Assembly (NCBI GenBank): GCA_946614255.1
Contig: CAMOGS010000002.1
Span: forward strand, 1-64,000
DNA: 64,000 nucleotides
DNA from: UBA3871 sp002392265
GTDB taxonomy: Bacteria; Bacillota; Clostridia; Peptostreptococcales; Anaerovoracaceae
Reading direction: 5' to 3'
Part shown: positions 48,704 through 57,754 of the stretch, in pieces
Layout of the letters: each line of letters starts with the position of its first letter
Numbering within the stretch: position 1 is the first letter of the stretch
Notes under the pieces: model-generated
Told to the model about the DNA's origin: nothing
The model's database searches: none
The model's input: only the letters and a program-made list of their open reading frames with translations
Program-made: the position numbers and the translations under genes

Positions 48704-50008
48704 ATGAAAAGCCCGATAAATCAGAGTAAACAGGACATATACGTAAAAGAATTTCAAAAACTCATTCGCAAGGAAACCGTTTCTTCGCGTGAAAACAGAG
48801 ACCGCACAAAGTTCCGCGAGTTTCACGATATTCTCCGTGAGGTCTTTCCAAAGGTCTTTGAGGCATGCGAATTTCGCGAGTTCGACGGCTCAATCCTCCT
48901 CCTCTGGAAGGGAAAGGACCGCAGCAAGCCCCCTATTATGTTCATGAACCACCACGACGTTGTGGAAGCAACCGGCAACTGGAAATACCCTCCTTTTTCC
49001 GCAGAGATAGCGGACGGCAGGATTTACGGCCGCGGCACCTTTGACACAAAGGGCGGGCTCTACTGCATGCTCCGCGCCGGAGAAGAGCTGATTACCGAAG
49101 GCTTTACGCCTGACCGCGACATATATTTTGAAAGCACATGCAACGAAGAAAATACACAGGAAGGCGCTGCAGCCATTTCAAAGTGGATGAAGGAAAACGA
49201 CATACACCTTGCGGCAAGCTTTGACGAAGGCGGCAATATTATGGAGGTGCCGGTAGAAGGTGTAAAGGGTACCTTTGCTATGGTAGGACTCGGTGAAAAG
49301 GGCTGCGCAGAGATTAAGTTTACTGCGCGCTCTGCAGGAGGTCATGCAAGCGTGCCGCCAAAAAATACGCCGCTTGTTCGACTCGGCCGCTTTATGGCTG
49401 AGGTCGAAGACACTGTAGCCTTTGACAGGAAAAAGTCTGACGTTCTCGAAGAGCTTCTTCGCCGCCTCGAGCCGTTTATGGGAGGGCAAAAGATAAACAC
49501 TGACGACTTTGAATCGCTTACGCCTACGCTAAGGGCGATGCTTGCAACAACGCTGGCCTTCACGATGGCGCATGGCGCGGAGGGCGCGAACGTGCTGCCG
49601 CAGGAGGCTTACATAATAGGAAATATGCGCTTCTCGCATCATGAGGGTCGTGATAAAGCGATGGAAAAAGTGCAGAAGGTGGCCGATAAATACGGCATTG
49701 AGATAGATGTGTACGATCCGGGCTTCATTTCGACGATTTCGCCTTATGACGGGCCGGCTTTCCAAGTGATGGAATCCGCGATAAAAGAGATTTTTCCAAA
49801 TGTTGATGCGGTGCTGCCATATATCTTAAACGGTGCATCGGATTCGTCGTTTTACGGTGAGGTATGCGATCAGTGCATGCGCTTTCTGCCATTCGAGGCA
49901 GACGCAGAGCAGATGGCGGGCGTGCACGGCCTAAACGAGCACATAAAAGTGGATTCACTCGCCCCGGCGGTGGAGTTTTATAAGTATATAATGCGAGAAT
50001 ACAAATAA
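48704..50008 (+). CDS. M20-family metallopeptidase (dipeptidase/carboxypeptidase type)
   Basis: A 434-residue zinc peptidase of the M20 family. The metal ligands are visible: H-X-D in N-H-H-D-V-V at about 83-85, Asp in G-R-G-T-F-D-T-K-G-G near 114, and the Glu-Glu pair in C-N-E-E-N-T-Q-E-G near 150. A dimerisation or lid domain begins near G-L-G-E-K-G-C-A-E-I, with G-G-H-A-S-V-P-P as a signature. The C-terminal H-G-L-N-E-H holds the last ligand. AAAGGAG lies before the ATG. M20 enzymes cleave dipeptides or acylated amino acids. Its place between two histidine-catabolism blocks could mean supply of histidine from peptides, but this is speculation. Confidence 0.88.
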   Translation: MKSPINQSKQDIYVKEFQKLIRKETVSSRENRDRTKFREFHDILREVFPKVFEACEFREFDGSILLLWKGKDRSKPPIMFMNHHDVVEATGNWKYPPFSAEIADGRIYGRGTFDTKGGLYCMLRAGEELITEGFTPDRDIYFESTCNEENTQEGAAAISKWMKENDIHLAASFDEGGNIMEVPVEGVKGTFAMVGLGEKGCAEIKFTARSAGGHASVPPKNTPLVRLGRFMAEVEDTVAFDRKKSDVLEELLRRLEPFMGGQKINTDDFESLTPTLRAMLATTLAFTMAHGAEGANVLPQEAYIIGNMRFSHHEGRDKAMEKVQKVADKYGIEIDVYDPGFISTISPYDGPAFQVMESAIKEIFPNVDAVLPYILNGASDSSFYGEVCDQCMRFLPFEADAEQMAGVHGLNEHIKVDSLAPAVEFYKYIMREYK

Positions 50009-50017
50009 AATATGAGC

Positions 50018-50647
50018 CTATATGCGCCGCAAATTATAAACGTGGAGGCATATTCCAAGCCCAATCAAAAATATTGCAAGTACTATTAAACCTGGGGAGC
50101 CGGTACCGCCCAGTATCTCATTGTGGCCGAAAAGCAAAAAAAAGGTAAAAAATATCCAAACCATAGAAGGTAAAATGCGGCTTAGCTTTGGGGCTTCGGC
50201 AGCGTCCGACTCCTCCTGATAAAAGTAAACTGCACATGACAGTTCAACTGTAAACCAGATAGCTATCGCTATAATCCCCACACCAAAAGCATATGCACGA
50301 GTCAAGGTTCCGTCAAGGGCGCCTGCTATGAGCACGAGAAGCGGTATAAACTCACCGACTGCCAGCGACTTCCACTGCCAGGTTGCCAGCATGACAGCTT
50401 CGCTTACCGGAAAGCACCTATAAGCAACCTCTTCCTCTCGGAAAAATTTTGGCATTTCCCGGTCAATCCATAAAGAGGTTATAAACATGCTCATTAGGCA
50501 GGTGATGTCTTTAAAGTTCGCATTTCGAGAAAAGATGAACACCATCCATAAAAGCTCCAGTGCGAGGACCACGCCAAGCCTAAAGAGCCCGTCCCGGTGC
50601 AGCTTAAAATACTCCAAATTCTTTTGTCTTTGATTCATTTCTTCCAC
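50018..50647 (-). CDS. Membrane protein of the ABC transporter operon (likely permease component)
   Basis: A 209-residue hydrophobic protein with about six membrane helices (around 21-38, 42-58, 86-100, 104-122, 128-150 and 160-205). The N-terminus is polar (M-E-E-M-N-Q-R-Q-K-N-L-E). It starts directly after the stop of the ATPase gene with no gap and is the last gene of the five-gene operon. It is likely one of two permease-like partners of the ATPase. No family name is clear. Confidence 0.7.
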   Translation of the reverse strand: MEEMNQRQKNLEYFKLHRDGLFRLGVVLALELLWMVFIFSRNANFKDITCLMSMFITSLWIDREMPKFFREEEVAYRCFPVSEAVMLATWQWKSLAVGEFIPLLVLIAGALDGTLTRAYAFGVGIIAIAIWFTVELSCAVYFYQEESDAAEAPKLSRILPSMVWIFFTFFLLFGHNEILGGTGSPGLIVLAIFLIGLGICLHVYNLRRI

Positions 50648-51370
50648 CTAAACCGCCTCTTCCCTAAGGATATCCTTTATCGCCTCCTGCAAAGTTCCGC
50701 CGAACTCTGCGCGCAGCTCGTCGCAATTCTTGTACAGCGTAATTTTTCCGTCCTTTAGTACGCAGGCATCGTCGAAAAGCTTTTCGATTTCGCTGATAAG
50801 ATGCGTTACTATAATCATCGAGGATTCTTCACCAAAGCTGTCCAGTATTGCATCAATTACCACATCTCTTGCAACAACATCGATTGCACCGAGCGGCTCG
50901 TCCAAAATATAGAGCTTTGCTTTGCGCGCCATAGTCAGTGCAATTTGAGCCTTTTCTGCGGTTCCAAGTGATATCTCTCCGGAGCGCTGCAGAGGATCTA
51001 CTTCAAAGCGTTCAAGCAGATTCAGGCACTTTTGCCTGTCAAAGTCATCGAAAAATCTTTCGTAAATATCAATAATCTCTGATATCGACAGCTTCTCCGG
51101 AAGAGCAAGCTTCTCCGGCAGGTAAGCAACGTAGTTTTTCGTGATACATCCGGGACGGCTCCCGCATATGCTGACCTTTCCCTCATAACCTCTGGTCATT
51201 CCTGCGAGTATTTTAAGCAGTGTTGTCTTTCCGCTTCCGTTATTACCGAGTAGTCCCACAATCCTTCCTGCAGGGATTTCTAAATTAACACCCTTCAGAA
51301 CCTCACCGGTCAGGAAGGATTTTCTCAGGTCTTCAATTTTTAGAACTGTTTCTCTGTTTGTGTTTTCCAT
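50648..51370 (-). CDS. ABC transporter ATP-binding protein (YtrB/BcrA-like)
   Basis: A 240-residue ABC ATPase. Walker A G-N-N-G-S-G-K-T-T is at about 42-50. The signature region reads I-S-L-G-T-A-E-K-A-Q, a weak form of the L-S-G-G-Q motif. Walker B L-Y-I-L-D-E-P-L-G-A-I-D follows, and the switch His is in I-V-T-H-L-I. It would power export or drug resistance, or act on the cell envelope, together with the adjacent membrane proteins. YtrB-type operons in Bacillus have the same GntR-first layout. Confidence 0.88.
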   Translation of the reverse strand: MENTNRETVLKIEDLRKSFLTGEVLKGVNLEIPAGRIVGLLGNNGSGKTTLLKILAGMTRGYEGKVSICGSRPGCITKNYVAYLPEKLALPEKLSISEIIDIYERFFDDFDRQKCLNLLERFEVDPLQRSGEISLGTAEKAQIALTMARKAKLYILDEPLGAIDVVARDVVIDAILDSFGEESSMIIVTHLISEIEKLFDDACVLKDGKITLYKNCDELRAEFGGTLQEAIKDILREEAV

Positions 51371-51401
51371 CTTATTTTCCTCGTATTCTCCAATTTCGCT
51401 T

Positions 51402-52112
51402 TTAATCGGTCATATATTGCTTCATTTTCCGGTAGGAAACATAAATTAAAGTCGCTGCAAGACAAAGGCTGACTATTATGGTGATCAGCATTTTTACGTG
51501 CATATTTCCGACAAAGAGACGCTCCGCTATGTCCGAGCGGAAGACAAACAAAAAGAGGATAATAAACGTGAAAAGCTTTTTTAGAGCAGCTTTAAGCTTA
51601 CTATCTTTTTCTTTTTCATCCTTGTAATCAAAGGCTCCGTTTGTTAAAAGCGCTGCGGCTAAAAACAAAGCTCCGGAAAGAGCGCTTGCAATGTAGCAGG
51701 CAGTATCGGCTACCATATGCCTTGGCGTAACGACGAAGGATGCCACAATCGAATGGGCATTATAGTTTTCCGGAAGCATATCATAGATGACCAATGCTCC
51801 GGCGAGAAGTATGGTGTAAAAAGAGAACAACAGCATAAGTACTGTGAGCTTTGCGGCGAGGGTTTCTGCGGCTGTAAACCCAAACTGTCTGCAAAAGAGC
51901 ATGTTTTTGCCATTGAAATTATCGGACGCAATACCTTGCACCGCATAGACCATTGGAAAAAGGGTAAGAACAGTCATAAACGCCGTAAAGGATTGTGCAA
52001 AGTATATGATGGCGACTCCCAATATACACATGGCGATTGTTAGCATCACGGGAGTTTTCGCCAAGGCAATCTCAAGCGCAGTGGCTTCTCCCAATCTCTT
52101 TATTTTATTCAT
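51402..52112 (-). CDS. ABC transporter permease-like membrane protein
   Basis: A 236-residue protein with about six membrane helices and short loops, including the C-terminal pair. The start M-N-K-I-K-R-L-G-E-A at 52112 is chosen because GGGGGAAGAG lies upstream and it gives an 8-bp overlap with the previous gene. An upstream extension to 52220 would be read through that gene in another frame and is hydrophilic. It probably forms the channel with the protein at 50018. Confidence 0.72.
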   Translation of the reverse strand: MNKIKRLGEATALEIALAKTPVMLTIAMCILGVAIIYFAQSFTAFMTVLTLFPMVYAVQGIASDNFNGKNMLFCRQFGFTAAETLAAKLTVLMLLFSFYTILLAGALVIYDMLPENYNAHSIVASFVVTPRHMVADTACYIASALSGALFLAAALLTNGAFDYKDEKEKDSKLKAALKKLFTFIILFLFVFRSDIAERLFVGNMHVKMLITIIVSLCLAATLIYVSYRKMKQYMTD

Positions 52113-53112
52113 AAGACTCTTCCCCCAATTTAATAAGTGCCCCACCGGCGTATGTGTATGTGGCAAGGTAGCCTTCTCCAAGCACATCGACTTCGCTGAA
52201 TTTCCTAAGTAGGTCCTCAAGCTCCGGCTTTAAGCCCAGGTCGTGCAGCCGGTGCCACTTTGCTTCGAACAGGCGCTTTTTGTCGGCCTTTGTACGTGAC
52301 AGATTGGAAAAACTCCTGTATATGTCAGAGTTCCTCTTGTTGAGTGCCCACTTGGGAAAGCCCTCGTAGGTTTCGTCCTCATATTCGATATTCACTTCCT
52401 TCGGGGGAACCTCGTACCAATCGGTCTTTTCGCCGGTCAGTATGTTTAGGTCATATCTGTAACCGCCTGTCATGTCTTTGACATAGCACCAACCGTCATC
52501 CTCCGTAGTTTCGGTAAAGAATATATCTTCAATTTCGTATGTCACATCAGCCCCATTTGGGAACTCATTTTTCTTGGTAAGCTCACAGAGCTTTTCAAAA
52601 TCGCGGTTCAGTATAACTATCTGCCTTTTCTCGTCGACTATCGTTCCGATGTAAGCAATTATATACTTACCGTTTTCTGAGGCGTTTGCTTCGTTGCACA
52701 TAAATTTCTTAAATGTCCCACCCTTTTTAAGCTCGTCCAAGGTAGTGACAAACGATTCGTCCTCTGACCAAACCATTACCACATCCGCATCCAGAGTAAC
52801 CGTTGCAGGCCCGAAGATAACGTTGCCCTCCTTGTCCAATAAGAAGTCCTCGTATGAACCGCTTTTATAAGCAATGATACCCTGATCGCCGGGCTCTATT
52901 TCTTTGAAGCTCTCATACGCATTTAACTCGGTAATCACTTCCGCATACTGCCCGATTTCATCGAGGATTGAAGAGGCCTCTTCTTCGTCAAGCGGCACGC
53001 CTTTTTCAACCCAAAGTCCTTTCACATAGATTGCCAGACCAATTAGAAGTACGCACAAAAGTACTATAACTATGATTGATAAAACAAATGGGTTTTTCTT
53101 TAAAAGTTTCAT
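52105..53112 (-). CDS. Membrane-anchored protein of the GntR/ABC operon, function unknown
   Basis: A 335-residue protein with one N-terminal membrane helix (about 8-30, P-F-V-L-S-I-I-V-I-V-L-L-C-V) and a long extracellular, acidic, beta-rich domain. Residues about 170-330 contain charged stretches such as Y-E-I-E-D-I-F-F-T-E-T and E-A-K-W-H-R-L-H-D-L. It overlaps the GntR gene by 4 bp and the next permease by 8 bp, so it is part of the operon; it may be an accessory or substrate-handling subunit. No family is recognised. Confidence 0.72.
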   Translation of the reverse strand: MKLLKKNPFVLSIIVIVLLCVLLIGLAIYVKGLWVEKGVPLDEEEASSILDEIGQYAEVITELNAYESFKEIEPGDQGIIAYKSGSYEDFLLDKEGNVIFGPATVTLDADVVMVWSEDESFVTTLDELKKGGTFKKFMCNEANASENGKYIIAYIGTIVDEKRQIVILNRDFEKLCELTKKNEFPNGADVTYEIEDIFFTETTEDDGWCYVKDMTGGYRYDLNILTGEKTDWYEVPPKEVNIEYEDETYEGFPKWALNKRNSDIYRSFSNLSRTKADKKRLFEAKWHRLHDLGLKPELEDLLRKFSEVDVLGEGYLATYTYAGGALIKLGEESYE

Positions 53113-53471
53113 TCTCCGCCCTTACCTCTCAAAAAATCTCCAAACTCCTCCGGGGAGAACCCCAGCGCTTTCATCTCTTGTGCGAAGCTTTCCGCAGCCT
53201 CTCTTGCCATGGCATGCCGCAGCTCCTCTATCGCAGCTTGATCGGCCGCCACATATCTGCCCTGAGCCCGTTCAGTTTCAAGGAGCCCTTCTCTTTCAAG
53301 ATCAAGCAAGGCCCTCTGCACGGTGTTGGGGTTTACGCCAAACGTAGCCGCCATTTCTCTTACCGACGGAATTCGGTCGCCGGGCTTCAGTTCGCCGGAA
53401 ACAATGGAATGCTTTACCGCATCCATAATCTGCACATATATTGGAATGTTTCTGTCCAAAAGCTTTTCCAC
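53109..53471 (-). CDS. GntR-family regulator, YtrA type
   Basis: A 120-residue protein of the short YtrA class of GntR regulators. Its helix-turn-helix contains the segment L-K-P-G-D-R-I-P-S-V-R-E-M-A, then V-N-P-N-T-V-Q-R-A-L and a wing with L-E-R-E-G-L-L-E-T-E-R. A short C-terminal helical region follows for dimerisation. It starts with GTG at 53471, set by AAAGGAGG upstream. The perfect dyad at 53507-53536 lies in its own promoter region, so it very likely represses the operon and is released by a ligand or envelope stress. Confidence 0.88.
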   Translation of the reverse strand: MEKLLDRNIPIYVQIMDAVKHSIVSGELKPGDRIPSVREMAATFGVNPNTVQRALLDLEREGLLETERAQGRYVAADQAAIEELRHAMAREAAESFAQEMKALGFSPEEFGDFLRGKGGE

Positions 53472-53506
53472 GGGGACCTCCTTTCTGTCGGTAGTTCGAT
53501 TTGTGT

Positions 53507-53536
53507 ATTACTGTATTAATCACTTAATACAGTAAT
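53507..53536. promoter_or_regulatory. YtrA/GntR operator, perfect 13+13 dyad
   Basis: ATTACTGTATTAA, four bases, then its exact complement. It lies 36 bp upstream of the regulator's GTG. The sequence TTAATACAGTAAT also carries possible -10/-35 words for the operon. Confidence 0.85.
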
Positions 53537-53665
53537 CTCTTTTATTCTTTTTGTCAAGATACAAAGGAAAAAACCTATTTTGACAGCAATATTTCGCATT
53601 ACGCAACATCGTTTCGACATTTGAGAAAATTTTACGATTTTTGGGGCGAAAAAAGCCCTTTTTTG

Positions 53666-53694
53666 TTGAAAAAGATTTGGCAGAGGGGTACATT
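53666..53694 (+). promoter_or_regulatory. fchA-ftcD promoter
   Basis: TTGAAA, 17-bp spacer, TACATT, 68 bp before fchA. Confidence 0.55.
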
Positions 53695-53762
53695 ATTACT
53701 TGAGAAAAGCTTTACGCTGCACGAAATGAAAGTGGCGATTAAAACGAAAAGGAGAGCGAAAA

Positions 53763-54389
53763 ATGAAATTAGTAGATATGAAGGTTACCGATTACCTTGA
53801 CCTTTTAAAGAGTGACGCTCCCGCACCGGGCGGCGGCAGTGTTTCCGCACTTGCGGGTGCACAGGGCGTGGGCCTTTTTATGATGGTTTGCGACCTCACT
53901 ACCGGCAAAGAAAAGTATGCCGCATTTGAAGCAGCATGCAGGGAAGCAAAGGAGAAGGGCGCAAAGCTCTTTACCGCACTGCACGACGGTATCGACAAGG
54001 ACACCGACGCATACAACCTCATCGCCGCAGCATTCAAGATGCCAAAGGATACAGACGAGGCAAAGGCAGCGCGCAGCAAGGCTATCGCAGAAGCTACGCT
54101 TACCGCAACTCAGATTCCTTTCGACAACCTCACATATTGCTACGAAGGCCTCAAGATTGCATCAGGGCTCACAGACAAGACAAACCCTAACTGCGCATCC
54201 GACCTCGGCGTTGCAATACTGAACCTCTGGGCAGGCATGCAGGGAACGTGGATGAATGTAAAGATCAACCTCCCGGGTGTAAAGGACGAAGCAAAGAAGG
54301 CTGCATTCCTCGCAGAGGGCGAAAAGATGATGGCAGAGGGCAAAAAAATCGCAGAGGCAAAGTACGAGGAAATCCTCGCAAAGCTCTAA
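53763..54389 (+). CDS. fchA: Formimidoyltetrahydrofolate cyclodeaminase
   Basis: FchA closes 5-formimino-tetrahydrofolate to 5,10-methenyl-tetrahydrofolate with release of ammonia. The 208-residue helical protein shows the family blocks A-P-A-P-G-G-G-S-V-S-A-L-A-G and D-T-D-A-Y-N near residue 80. N-C-A-S-D-L-G-V-A is also present. The enzyme is the partner of FtcD, which follows 88 bp later. Separate genes, as here, are typical of anaerobic bacteria; in mammals they are fused. The C1 unit from histidine thus enters the folate pool. Confidence 0.95.
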   Translation: MKLVDMKVTDYLDLLKSDAPAPGGGSVSALAGAQGVGLFMMVCDLTTGKEKYAAFEAACREAKEKGAKLFTALHDGIDKDTDAYNLIAAAFKMPKDTDEAKAARSKAIAEATLTATQIPFDNLTYCYEGLKIASGLTDKTNPNCASDLGVAILNLWAGMQGTWMNVKINLPGVKDEAKKAAFLAEGEKMMAEGKKIAEAKYEEILAKL

Positions 54390-54477
54390 AAAGCAGAGGC
54401 TATAAATATATTCACATAAACATAAAACAATAAATCTATAAAGATATCACCGCTAAAAGGTAGAAAAGGAGAAAAAA

Positions 54478-55374
54478 ATGGCAGTTATCATCGAATCCAT
54501 TCCTAATATTTCCGAAGGCAGAAGAAAGGACGTAATCGAGGCCTGCGTAGACCAGATCAGAAACACTCCGGGCTGCACTCTTCTCGACTATTCTTCAGAC
54601 CCTAACCACAACAGAACAGTTATCACCTACATGGGCGATATGAAGGGCTGCGAGGAAGCATCCGTAAAGCTTGCAAAGAAGGCAGCCGAGCTGATTGACC
54701 TCACAAAGCATGAGGGCGAGCACCCAAGAATGGGCGCAGTTGACGTAATGCCTTTCGTTCCTATCAAGGACGTAACAATGGACGAGTGCGTAGAGCTTTC
54801 CAAGAAGGTTGGCGAAAGAATCGCAAAGGAAGCTGACATTCCTGTATTCCTCTATGAAAAGTCCGCATCCGCGCCTCACAGACAGAACCTCGCTGCAATC
54901 CGTAAGGGTCAGTTCGAGGGTATGGCTGAAAAGGTAAAGGATTCGCAGTGGATTCCTGATTTCGGCGGACAGAGAATCAACGCTACAGCAGGTGTTGTTG
55001 CGGTTGGTGCCCGTCCTGCACTTGTTGCTTACAACATCAACCTCTCAACCTCAGACCTCACTATCGCAAGCAACATCGCAAAGATCATCCGTCGTTCAAG
55101 CGGCGGCCTTGAGGCTGTAAAGGCTCTCGGCGTAATGCTCGAAGACAGAAACATCGCTCAGGTTTCAATCAACATGTGCGACCACAACGCAACTCCACTC
55201 TACAGAGTAACTGAGCTTGTAAAGGCAGAGGCTGCACGTTACGGCGTACACGTAATCGGAACAGAGGTTATCGGACTTTGCCCAATGAAGGCTCTGATTG
55301 ACTCCGCAGAATACTATCTCCAGATTGAAGATTTCGATTTCGACAAGCAGGTTATCGAAAATTATCTCATCTAA
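54478..55374 (+). CDS. ftcD: Glutamate formimidoyltransferase
   Basis: FtcD transfers the formimino group from formiminoglutamate to tetrahydrofolate, releasing glutamate. The 298-residue protein covers the transferase domain only. It shows P-N-I-S-E-G-R at about 9-15, E-H-P-R-M-G-A-V-D-V-M near 80, and the R-P-A-L-V-A-Y-N-I-N-L block near 180. The ATG lies after AAAGGAG. It completes the HutH-HutU-HutI route to glutamate. A strong terminator follows. Confidence 0.96.
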   Translation: MAVIIESIPNISEGRRKDVIEACVDQIRNTPGCTLLDYSSDPNHNRTVITYMGDMKGCEEASVKLAKKAAELIDLTKHEGEHPRMGAVDVMPFVPIKDVTMDECVELSKKVGERIAKEADIPVFLYEKSASAPHRQNLAAIRKGQFEGMAEKVKDSQWIPDFGGQRINATAGVVAVGARPALVAYNINLSTSDLTIASNIAKIIRRSSGGLEAVKALGVMLEDRNIAQVSINMCDHNATPLYRVTELVKAEAARYGVHVIGTEVIGLCPMKALIDSAEYYLQIEDFDFDKQVIENYLI

Positions 55375-55396
55375 TAATCATATACTCGAGGAAAGA

Positions 55397-55436
55397 CCCC
55401 GCAGCCGTTTTCAGAACGGAAAAGCGGGGCTTTTTC
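55397..55436 (+). terminator. Intrinsic terminator after ftcD
   Basis: CCCCGC / GCGGGG outer stem with an inner CCGTT / AACGG stem, then CTTTTTC. Confidence 0.88.
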
Positions 55437-55583
55437 AAAATAAAAAAAGGACAAATTAGGTATTTGTTCAAATATTGTTTAAAAAGGCTTAAAAAGAAGT
55501 TAGTGTGCTATAATGCATACGATAAAACGGTTAGAATTTTACCTTTTATAGAGAATCTGTTTTGTACAAATGAGGTGTTTATT

Positions 55584-55784
55584 ATGGCAAACAAAAAACT
55601 TATGATCAACCCGGCTTGGTGTAAAGGCTGTGGTATCTGCGCCGAGTTTTGTCCAAAGAACGTTTTGGAGATTCAGCGTGAAAAAATCAGAATAGTTGAC
55701 ATTGAAAGCTGCATAGGCTGCGGACTTTGCGAACTTCGCTGCCCTGACTATGCAATCTGGGTAGAAGAAAAGGAGGAACAGTAG
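55584..55784 (+). CDS. korD: Ferredoxin-like delta subunit of 2-oxoacid:ferredoxin oxidoreductase
   Basis: A 66-residue protein with two C-X2-C-X2-C-X3-C clusters: C-K-G-C-G-I-C-A-E-F-C-P and C-I-G-C-G-L-C-E-L-R-C-P. It carries two [4Fe-4S] clusters that move electrons out of the oxidoreductase. The ATG at 55584 follows GAGGTG; an upstream in-frame start at 55464 would add a hydrophobic and unlikely N-terminus. An extended -10 (TGCTATAAT at 55506) gives its promoter. The alpha gene begins one base after its stop. Confidence 0.9.
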   Translation: MANKKLMINPAWCKGCGICAEFCPKNVLEIQREKIRIVDIESCIGCGLCELRCPDYAIWVEEKEEQ

Positions 55785-55785
55785 G

Positions 55786-56937
55786 ATGGCAGAACGTTTT
55801 GCATTATTACAGGGCAATGAAGCCTGCGTAGAAGGTGCTATTACCGCCGGAATGAGATTCTACTCCGGTTATCCTATCACACCTTCCACAGAAATCGCTG
55901 AAGGCAGTGCAGTAAGGCTTCCACAGGTGGGCGGCAAGTTCGTTCAGATGGAAGACGAAATCGGCGGAATCGCTGCTGCAATCGGCGCATCGGTAGTCGG
56001 CGCAAAGTCGATGACAGCAACATCCGGTCCGGGATTCTCCTTAAAGCAGGAAAACATCGGTTATGCTGCACTTGCTGAAATTCCGGTAGTAGTTGTTGAT
56101 GTACAGAGATCCGGTCCTTCAACAGGACTTCCTACCAGCCCTTCACAGGGTGATGTGATGCAGGCTCGCTGGGGAACTCACGGAGACCATCCGGTTATCG
56201 CAATTTCACCTTGCTCTGTACAGGATACTTATTTCCAGACAATTCGCTGCTTCAATCTGGCAGAAAAGTACAGAACACCGGTTATTCTCCTGATGGACGA
56301 AATCGTCGGCCACATGAGAGAGGGTATAGAGCTCGTTCCTGCCGAAGAGCTTCCTGAAGAGTTCAAGATTGTAAACAGAGACAACAATATGGTAGACGGA
56401 AAGCCTTATGCTTGCGCAAAGGGCGAATATGTACCTCATCAGCCACCTTTCGGCACAGGTACCCGTTACAACATCACAGGACTTTACTCCAATGAGTACG
56501 GCTTCCCTACAAACGATAATTCCATCGCTCACGCAAAGGCAACGAGAATCATGGAAAAGATCGAAAAGAATCTTGATGATATCCTCGACTACGAAGAAGA
56601 AAACCTCGACGATGCTACAGTTGCAATCGTTTGCTACGGCGGAACTACCAGAGCAACGATGGAAGCTGTTGCACAGCTCAGAGACCAGGGCGTAAAGGTC
56701 GGCATGTTCAGACCTGTTACCGTATGGCCTTTCCCGGAGCAGAGACTCAAGGAAATCGCAAAGAAGGTAAAGACAGTCCTCGTTGTAGAGCACAACTACG
56801 GACAGCTCGTAGAAGAAGTTGAAAAAGTCGTAAAGGGCGCCGCTAAAGTAGAGTTCCTCGGAAAGTGGGACGGAACTACCATCACGCCTGCTCAGATCAT
56901 TAACAAGGTCAAGGAGGTAAGCAAGAATGCCAAGTAA
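55786..56937 (+). CDS. korA: 2-oxoacid:ferredoxin oxidoreductase alpha subunit
   Basis: The 383-residue protein opens with N-E-A-C-V-E-G-A and S-G-Y-P-I-T-P-S-T-E-I-A-E, the alpha-subunit hallmark, followed by E-D-E-I-G-G-I-A-A-A-I-G-A. With the other subunits it oxidises a 2-oxoacid to its acyl-CoA with thiamine diphosphate, reducing ferredoxin. Whether the substrate is 2-oxoglutarate or a branched 2-oxoacid cannot be told. Its place after ftcD suggests 2-oxoglutarate from glutamate (inference). AGGAGG precedes the ATG. It overlaps the beta gene by 11 bp. Confidence 0.88.
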   Translation: MAERFALLQGNEACVEGAITAGMRFYSGYPITPSTEIAEGSAVRLPQVGGKFVQMEDEIGGIAAAIGASVVGAKSMTATSGPGFSLKQENIGYAALAEIPVVVVDVQRSGPSTGLPTSPSQGDVMQARWGTHGDHPVIAISPCSVQDTYFQTIRCFNLAEKYRTPVILLMDEIVGHMREGIELVPAEELPEEFKIVNRDNNMVDGKPYACAKGEYVPHQPPFGTGTRYNITGLYSNEYGFPTNDNSIAHAKATRIMEKIEKNLDDILDYEEENLDDATVAIVCYGGTTRATMEAVAQLRDQGVKVGMFRPVTVWPFPEQRLKEIAKKVKTVLVVEHNYGQLVEEVEKVVKGAAKVEFLGKWDGTTITPAQIINKVKEVSKNAK

Positions 56938-57754
56938 ATTAGTAGAAAAATCCTTCCGTATGGAAAACCTGCCTCACATCTGGTGTCCGGGCTGCGGTCA
57001 CGGTATCCTGATGAGAGACGTAGCTCAGGCTATAGAAAACTGCAAGCTCGATCCTGAAAAGGTTGTTATCGTATCCGGTATTGGATGCTCCTCCAGAGCT
57101 GCAGGATACATGAACTTCAATACACTTCATACAGCACACGGTCGCGCAATCGCATATGCAACAGGCATCAAGATGGCAAACCCTGAGCTGAAGGTTATCG
57201 TAATCACAGGTGACGGCGACTGCACAGCAATCGGCGGAAACCATCTGATTCACGCTTGCCGTCGTAACATAGACATGACCGTTGTAGTATTCAACAACAA
57301 CATCTACGGCATGACCGGCGGACAGTATTCACCGACAACACCGACAGGTGAAAAGGGAACAACAGCTCCTTACGGCAACATCGATAACGTATTCGACATC
57401 GCAGGACTCGCACAGGCAGCAGGCGCTACCTATACAGCAAGAGGTACTGCTTACCATGCAACTCAGACAATCAAGCTCATCGAAAACGGCATCAAGAACA
57501 ACGGCTTCTCCCTGATCGAGGGCGTTTCCGTATGCCCTACATACTACGGCCGCAAGAACAAGAAGGGCAGCGTAGTAAAGATGATGAACTGGCAGAAAGA
57601 CAATGCCATTGACGTTAAGAAGGCAGCAAACATGGACGAAAAGGAGCTCAAGGGCAAGCTCATTATCGGAGAACTTTACAACAATCCAAGCACTACCGGC
57701 GAATACACCGAAAGATATGCTGAGATTATCAAAAAGCTTGGAGGTGACAAATAA
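56927..57754 (+). CDS. korB: 2-oxoacid:ferredoxin oxidoreductase beta subunit
   Basis: The 275-residue protein binds thiamine diphosphate. It shows W-C-P-G-C-G-H-G at about 19-26, G-I-G-C-S-S-R near 50 and H-G-R-A-I-A-Y-A-T-G-I-K. The cofactor motif is T-G-D-G-D-C-T-A-I-G-G-N-H near 105. The second C-containing block Y-Y-G-R-K-N follows. The stop/start with the gamma gene overlaps by one base. Confidence 0.9.
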   Translation: MPSKLVEKSFRMENLPHIWCPGCGHGILMRDVAQAIENCKLDPEKVVIVSGIGCSSRAAGYMNFNTLHTAHGRAIAYATGIKMANPELKVIVITGDGDCTAIGGNHLIHACRRNIDMTVVVFNNNIYGMTGGQYSPTTPTGEKGTTAPYGNIDNVFDIAGLAQAAGATYTARGTAYHATQTIKLIENGIKNNGFSLIEGVSVCPTYYGRKNKKGSVVKMMNWQKDNAIDVKKAANMDEKELKGKLIIGELYNNPSTTGEYTERYAEIIKKLGGDK

